64,000 nt of DNA. It comes from Priapulus caudatus. Taxonomy: Eukaryota > Priapulida > Priapulimorpha > Priapulimorphida > Priapulidae. A program made the translations under genes and the position numbers. This document shows, one piece after another, positions 60,801 to 64,000 of the stretch. Numbering within the stretch: the stretch's first letter is position 1; the number at the start of each line of letters is the position of its first letter. Under the pieces are notes generated by a model. It saw nothing but the letters and a program-made list of their open reading frames with translations, did not search any database and had not been told where the DNA came from. The stretch is taken from NCBI RefSeq assembly GCF_000485595.1, contig NW_014577620.1, positions 135,202 through 199,201 of the forward strand. Direction: 5' to 3'.

Positions 60801-63800
60801 TGTTCGACTCGCTGAAGGAGTCGATCTACGCCGAGGTTGCGATGCTCATCTCGCAGAACGAGTCGCGGCCACGCTTCCTCGTCGAACTGTTCCGCGAGCT
60901 GCAGATGCTCGGTACCGACTACCTCCGCGAGAGGGCGCTCTACGAGCTGCGAAACCTCGTCGCGCGCTACCTGCAGGAGGACGGCGGCAGCGCGGGCAGC
61001 GGTCGCGACAAGATCAAAAACGAGCTGGTGAGTGGACGGGGTTGTTTTTAGTGTGTGGGAAAGACCTACTTCCATGCTTCTCAGATCGTATTGTTTAAAA
61101 AACAGTATTTTCAGGGAAAAATAGGATATGTAGGTTTTCTATATTTAAGGCAATTCTTATTACATTTGAACTGACTCCTCAAAATAAGAATAAGGCCTAA
61201 TAATAAATGTAGTAATGGACCATAATAATAAGCTCAAAAATTGCATAGCCTATAAGGCCCAAAATACCTAACAACAAAAATTACACGTGCCCTGGTTAGG
61301 CAGGCACTCCACCTAGGTTTTAGAATTCGGTTCCACTCAAAGACAACCTCCCTGTAAAAACCCCGAGAAAAAACACTGAAGTAGAAAGGTGATCAAGGGA
61401 GTTGATGTCAGTGCCGGTTGTTTGGGGGAAAGTTGGTAGAGACAAGGCATATCTTAGTGGTCTTAAGTTAAGGCCTTTTTGCGGTAAAGATAGGCAGCTC
61501 GGGTTTTTATTCACATATGTGCGAGTAAGTGGCTAGGACGCCGCCGTGGCTGCAACCAAAGATTGGTGGATCCAGACATGTAACGGCTATGCTAATATAG
61601 GTTAATTACCTAGTGTCGAGGTTGCATATTTTCGCCCCTGTTAGTTTGTTTGTTGGGTTGCGTGTCAACAGGATATCTCAAAAGGTTACGGATTGATTTT
61701 AATGAATTTTTTTGGACAGGTTGGAGTTGGGCCAACAACCAATACATGCGTGTTGGTCACGACCAAATTTTGGTGGTGATCCGGATCCAGATCTGGATCC
61801 AAAATTTTTTTTTAAATTTTTTTGTGGGGAAGACTTCAAAATTAATAAAAAAAAATATTTGGGGGCCCGTTGTCAGAAACAAAATTAGTCTTAACATTAG
61901 TCCTAACATTAACTTCCACTCGTAACCGTTGACAGAAATATCGCAACGTTACGAGAATGAAAAATCCTCAAAAATATTCTCTTAACATTACGAGAGCCCA
62001 GTCCCTCTCGTAACTTTAATATTAAGTTGAAAATAACACATTTACACTACGAATTACAATTATAGTGATATTATATTTGATAATAATGAATAAAATGTGT
62101 TTTTCTTGAGAAACACGTCAAAATCATTAATTATCTACCGATGATAAAACAAAACGATACATTTACAAATGGTGTATGGCATTTGTTCTCTTGTTTTAAA
62201 TGTTTGCCACGCTAGCCACGACTCGCATTACAGTGTGAGAATTTGTCTTGTGCAGAATTGCTCTTGTTGTCTAACTCGCTGTTGGTCTTTGCATTGACCG
62301 CAGAAGCCCGATTGGTTACTGCGGAGTGAGGCTGGCTATGCGCGTCGGCATGACGACGACTCGTACACGTGTCACCCCGAAGCGAGCTTTTCTCTCGTAA
62401 GTTCTGCTGTCTTTATCGTCCGTTGCTGCAGGTGCAGCGGCAATCATTGTCTTTGCGTTTGTGTGCGGATTCCGCTGTGGTGTGCGGGAATCGGTTGCTG
62501 CCAGGTTGTGGCCAGCATTGCTCATGCGACAAAGTCGTTTAATATGCCGAGGCCAGCTTTGTGTGTGCAGTAATTTTAAGAGGTGTAACGATACACTAGC
62601 AGGGGTAGAAATTAACTTTTGAACAAGAGAGTCCAACAGACTCCGTACCCTCAAAAAGAGGGAGTCTGCAGCAAAATCATGGAGTCCGCAGTCTGAGGTT
62701 CAAAATTAAAAATATTAACAATAACGCATGTGCTTATTTTTAAGATTCATGCAATTGCACGTCTGCCAAATTTTCTTTGCACATGACCTAAAAAAAGACG
62801 CGAGGCCGTGCTCCGGAACGAACTAGTTAGTATGGCAGAATTTTCAGAGAGTCACATGGACTCCTGCATATGTCAAATCAGGGAGTATTTGACCCCGGAC
62901 TCCCATTAATTTCGCACCCTGCACTAGAGTCACGATACGATACGCATCTCGATACATATTGCGATACACAAACAGAAAGAGAGCTATTCAGTATTGTAAA
63001 TTACATGCTATGATCAGTTTGTCATATCATGTACGAATTAATAATGTTTTTTTATTATTGTTTATTTGTAAATTTATAATTAAAAGGATAGGGATAAAAT
63101 GCACTAGAATGTTGAGTATGGTATGCTAGTATAACACTATATATATATATATATATATACTGTTTCGACCTACAAATTTAAATTGTCATAAAACAACAGT
63201 GAGTTTCGAAATCTTTACTATATATAAGAAATATATAGTAAACATATCGAGACGTTCTGAATGTGCTCCAGACTGAGCTGTAATTGACAACTCTTTCACA
63301 TGCACGCCATACACAGTGAGTGCTACAGTACGTGCGCAGTAAGGAAACACACCAGTCAATCAGCTCTCTTGATTGTTTTGCGATAACAATTTTGGCAACA
63401 ATACCCCACATATATTGTCCCAGATTTCTACGACGGGCGAGGATATTTACCTCATACTGAGAGGGAGTTCATGAAATAAAAGAATAAATTCAATTTAAAA
63501 GGAATTACATGTGCTTTATTAAATAGTTTAGCTTGCCTAATTTACTGTTTAACAGCTGTATCGTTTGTATCGCGATCTAGACATTGCATATCAATGATCA
63601 TACCTTGGGCCGCTGTTTCACGATTCACCTATCGCTAAATCGTTACACCCCTAATAATTTTATATTGCATCTAAATACATGGCTTTTGAATCGGTTTGAA
63701 TGTGTGTGTTTGTGAATTTTTTTTGTTATTGAACACGCATGAACATTTGTTTTCTTATCATTTTAACCTAATTCGGTTAATTATAAATTAATAGTATTAA

Positions 63801-64000
63801 TATATGTTAATATCATATATCATGGCAATTATTCTATAATTGCTGTTAACTATGTGGCTAGCAGTGGTGTAACTTGCTAATACGTACAATAGCTGCGCAG
63901 CATTGTGGCTAGTCCTGTGTCTCATCACCGTGTGTCCTTCTGCAGACACGTGCGGATCAAGCGTGCGGAGACGCTGCTGATAGGCAGGAGGACACGTCAG
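38203..64000 (+). CDS. PCM1: Pericentriolar material 1 orthologue, 3' end outside window
   Basis: Large coiled-coil scaffold of centriolar satellites, needed for centrosome protein delivery and ciliogenesis. Thirty coding exons were placed, about 1,807 codons (human PCM1 about 2,024), the last cut by the window edge. Diagnostic matches to human PCM1: MASGG start, VNRLMQIRDYIKKTSNMMD, EVWSEMRRRLILREELRQKK, MATWGGSS, and the near-identical EVAMLISQNESRPRFLVELF followed by GTDYLRERALYEL. All junctions join in phase. One intron uses a GC donor. Two CAG tracts encode polyglutamine. Tandem repeats overlap several splice sites. Exon coordinates follow in the block entries. Confidence 0.95.
40921..47140 (+). 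CDS. PCM1: PCM1 exons 5-12: first coiled-coil region
   Basis: Exons 40921-41019, 42346-42444, 43051-43173, 43906-44118, 45249-45338, 45472-45544, 46431-46567 and 46966-47140. Exon 5 is PDTKQVVNRLMQIRDYIKKT (human SRLVQIRDYITKAS). Exon 6 is KLNRLAERLQEQETGYLGLL. Exons 7-8 are acidic; exon 8 has a DDDDDNDDEDDE run. Exons 9-10 give TEQLGLLRRINRHQEQ and LKDLESRQTLALK. Exon 11 is DDLDSLRRRLDKLQAMY and exon 12 is LLDLQDKKIDELLQQLQVL (human LQEKKQKMDKLLGELHTL). Heptad-like leucines support coiled coil. Exon 10 ends in phase 1, which exon 11 completes. Confidence 0.88.
41811..42053. repeat. 24-base minisatellite in PCM1 intron 5
   Basis: Nine to ten copies of ATGTCATCAGGTTGTGTACC plus TATG, alternating with an AGATTGTGTAGCTGTC variant, so a 48-base higher-order unit is visible. 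The repetitive peptide it could encode is not part of any exon. Confidence 0.9.
42663..42911. mobile_element. MITE family 2, copy 1
   Basis: Termini CAGGGGTAGAAATTAAC and GTTAATTTCGCACCCTG, flanked by the direct repeat AATGCG on both sides. It is 249 bases, non-coding, in PCM1 intron 6. A longer copy of the same element is at 62600-62921. Confidence 0.8.
44106..44335. repeat. Minisatellite overlapping the PCM1 exon 8 donor
   Basis: About five degenerate units of roughly 43 bases (core GTGCCAGATACTAACCAATG followed by TGATGAAAAGACATG). The first unit starts in the last codons of exon 8: CGATGCGGCAAAG reappears downstream as CGATGTGGCAAAAAG. Only the exon copy keeps a GT donor. Confidence 0.65.
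46556..46847. repeat. 31-base minisatellite starting at the PCM1 exon 11 donor
   Basis: About nine units of ACCATGCAGGTAACATGTCC followed by ATGTATTTGTC. Unit 1 is the end of exon 11 with its CAG|GTAACATG donor, and several later units repeat that donor exactly or as CAG|GTGACATG. One unit is enlarged by an internal duplication. Confidence 0.9.
48201..53161 (+). CDS. PCM1: PCM1 exons 13-18: middle coiled coils
   Basis: Exons 48201-48321, 49003-49236, 50780-51067, 51424-51616, 52221-52397 and 53047-53161. Exon 14 (KLEEVRDRLDQLRMLVEYFQ) matches human KLNEVRKRLNELRELVHYYE and then runs into a 12- to 13-residue glutamine tract. Exon 15 is basic (REKNRSRSIERQQQRRVK). Exon 16 is KLQSTKAKLKDIQDLILLLE. 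Exon 17 is EELEHLLPDRLQLADLQKEI followed by DKLHQQ. Exon 16 ends GAG|GCAAGT, a GC-type donor; both it and the next acceptor are phase 0. Exon 18 is hydrophilic with no clear motif. Confidence 0.88.
49169..49206 (+). repeat. CAG repeat in PCM1 exon 14
   Basis: Twelve CAG triplets plus one CAA, in frame, encoding polyglutamine within exon 14. Confidence 0.95.
49271..49402. repeat. Two adjacent long palindromes in PCM1 intron 14
   Basis: The first palindrome (49271-49325) has a perfect 28-base core at 49284-49311, centred on CAGTTTAAACTG. The second hairpin (49348-49402) pairs ATAAAAGATTGTTAA with TTAACAATCTTTTAT. Both lie just before a dispersed element. They may be remnants of a foldback transposon. 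Confidence 0.7.
49530..50700 (-). mobile_element. Dispersed element, cleanest copy
   Basis: About 1.2 kb in PCM1 intron 14, inverse to the copies at 32325-34744. It begins TTAGCTCATCTGACATAGTC and a GTCC(GTCC)n run, and contains GGTCAAAGGTCAAAGGTCAA (from 49717) and a second GGTCA cluster at 49890-49910. No long reading frame was found, so it is probably non-autonomous. The superfamily is not recognised. Confidence 0.65.
51266..51295. repeat. AT microsatellite
   Basis: Alternating TA/AT run in PCM1 intron 15. Confidence 0.9.
51993..52246. repeat. Tandem duplication covering the PCM1 exon 17 acceptor
   Basis: Two units of about 115 and 140 bases. Both contain TATGCAAGGACCACCCCT, GAGCATCAT, a TAG|GTGATCC acceptor and CTACAGAAGG. 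The second ends in true exon 17 (starting 52221). The first gives a decoy acceptor at about 52079. Confidence 0.8.
53439..56683 (+). CDS. PCM1: PCM1 exons 19-24: conserved central region
   Basis: Exons 53439-53628, 53877-53980, 54200-54376, 54708-54817, 55926-56130 and 56589-56683. Exon 19 contains VWSEMRRRLILREELRQKKR followed by ELEAMM, nearly the human NELWSEMRRHEMLREELRQR. Exon 20 has VTMATWGGSS, another PCM1 signature. Exon 21 is very acidic (EDDDDEEEEN). Exon 23 is QVHVLQRQLDSTQALYQSLL followed by QDSHALNYLLQ, matching human QINQLKKQLDFSVSICQTLM. Exon 24 is ANLQECYQQLHQQQQKLHHL. Phases all agree. Confidence 0.92.
55560..55925. repeat. Two-copy tandem repeat before PCM1 exon 23
   Basis: Two units of about 180 bases, each with CCCATG, CACTGGCAGG, CCTGTCAG and GATGTTGTCCC in the same order. 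The second unit ends just before the exon 23 acceptor at 55926. Confidence 0.75.
56984..57883 (+). CDS. PCM1: PCM1 exon 25: proline/glutamine-rich exon
   Basis: The largest exon, exactly 300 codons, with CCACAG acceptor and AAG|GTTAGT donor. It is rich in Pro, Gly, Tyr and aromatic residues (SYWPPVWYPPYPPPSPW) and corresponds to the less ordered human segment around NIPGFTNFSSFAPG. Near its end a CAG run at 57796-57834 encodes about 13 glutamines, followed by HPHPHPP. Its GC content and codon usage differ sharply from flanking introns. Two long out-of-frame reading frames overlap it and are not genes. Confidence 0.9.
57796..57834 (+). repeat. CAG repeat in PCM1 exon 25
   Basis: Thirteen in-frame CAG triplets encoding polyglutamine, the second such tract in this gene. 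Confidence 0.95.
58524..64000 (+). CDS. PCM1: PCM1 exons 26-30: conserved C-terminal domain, partial
   Basis: Exons 58524-58743, 60153-60345, 60772-61027, 62304-62396 and 63946 to the edge. Exon 26 has a basic cluster (NKKRRRVED). Exon 28 holds the most conserved PCM1 block: SIYAEVAMLISQNESRPRF, then LVELFRELQMLGTDYLRERA. Human has SIYSEVATLISQNESRPHF at this place. Exon 29 (KPDWLLRSEAGYARRHDDD) is short, phase 0 at both ends, with good splice sites, and is supported mainly by position. Exon 30 begins TRADQACGDAADRQ and is cut by the window end. Exons 29 and 30 are the least certain. Confidence 0.85.
58778..59580. mobile_element. MITE-like element with CAGGGTCTCCAACC termini
   Basis: Exact 14-base terminal inverted repeats (58778-58791 and 59567-59580) and a six-base direct repeat TATGTG on both flanks. 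It is 803 bases with no transposase, and internally has repeated TCCGCATT motifs. It is in PCM1 intron 26. Confidence 0.8.
60519..60807. repeat. Three-unit repeat covering the PCM1 exon 28 acceptor
   Basis: Units at about 60522, 60642 and 60769, spaced 122-128 bases. Each starts with a version of AGAGTCGGACGCGCCGAGCA (the first coding bases of exon 28), then GTTTGA-like text, then GAAAATTGATT-rich intron sequence. Only the third unit continues into a real exon; the first two are decayed pseudo-exon starts. Confidence 0.8.
61640..61830. repeat. Probable dispersed repeat fragment
   Basis: The run GGTGGTGATCCGGATCCAGA plus TCTGGATCC, after an ACGGATTGATTTTAATGAA stretch, has the look of a widespread invertebrate interspersed repeat. 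It has no termini I can define and is based on resemblance only. Confidence 0.3.
62600..62921. mobile_element. MITE family 2, copy 2 (nested)
   Basis: Same termini as 42663-42911, flanked by the direct repeat CACTAG. Removing it and one CACTAG restores a continuous hAT-like subterminal sequence (GATACACTAGAGTCACGATA), so it inserted into the older element. Confidence 0.85.
63139..63160. repeat. AT microsatellite
   Basis: Alternating TA run within the hAT-like element. Confidence 0.85.

Larger units (their letters stand above)
62579..63654. mobile_element. hAT-like non-autonomous element with 8-bp target duplication
   Basis: Left end AGAGGTGTAACGAT and right end ATCGTTACACCCCTAA are inverted, and TAATTTTA occurs on both flanks (62571-62578 and 63655-63662). 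The CGATACGATACG-type subterminal repeats are typical of hAT MITEs. The element contains a nested MITE at 62600-62921. Confidence 0.85.
40173..63945. other. Other PCM1 introns: nothing further seen
   Basis: Outside the listed repeats, introns 40173-40920, 43174-43905, 44336-45248, 45545-46430, 47141-48200, 48322-49002, 51068-51423, 52398-53046, 54818-55559, 56131-56588, 57884-58523, 59587-60152 and 61028-62303 show no convincing coding exon, RNA gene or element. A small in-phase exon could still be missed where both neighbouring exons are phase 0. Confidence 0.45.

Overview
The window is a stretch of animal nuclear genome. Both genes are broken into dozens of short exons with GT-AG introns, intergenic DNA is AT-rich, there is an internal (TTAGGG)n tract, and small inverted-repeat transposons are dense. 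Protein similarity places it in an invertebrate metazoan, possibly marine. I cannot name the species. Two large genes lie head to head and fill almost everything from about 3.4 kb to the right edge.

Minus strand, 37104 down to 3374: the complete coding region of the catalytic subunit of DNA polymerase epsilon (POLE). I placed 54 coding exons by hand, giving about 2,306 residues (human about 2,286). All three exonuclease motifs, polymerase motifs A, B and C, the inactive C-terminal half and the cysteine-rich zinc-binding tail can be read. Plus strand, 38203 to the right edge: a PCM1 (pericentriolar material 1) orthologue, 30 coding exons, about 1,807 codons, with its 3' end outside the window. 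The roughly 1.1 kb between them carries E2F-like and CRE-like motifs and is the likely shared promoter. POLE replicates the leading strand; PCM1 scaffolds centriolar satellites. The proteins do not act in one pathway, but both are linked to cell division.

Layout: 1-3373 is gene-poor DNA with two foldback elements. 3374-37104 is POLE; its first intron (30371-37021) is 6.6 kb and full of transposon debris. 37105-38202 is the divergent promoter and PCM1 5' leader. 38203-64000 is PCM1.

The most unusual feature is a recurring pattern of tandem repeats that straddle splice junctions: POLE exon 14 donor, PCM1 exon 8 and exon 11 donors, and PCM1 exon 17 and exon 28 acceptors. PCM1 exons 2 and 3 also look like a tandem exon duplication. 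The second theme is assembly quality. POLE exon 5 lies in a near-identical 0.9 kb duplication flanking an indel-ridden repeat block. POLE exon 15 has an apparent one-base frame lesion, and two further POLE junctions (36/37 and 47/48) do not join cleanly in phase. Several inverted-repeat elements are well delimited, including a hAT-like element with an 8-bp target duplication that contains a second, nested element.
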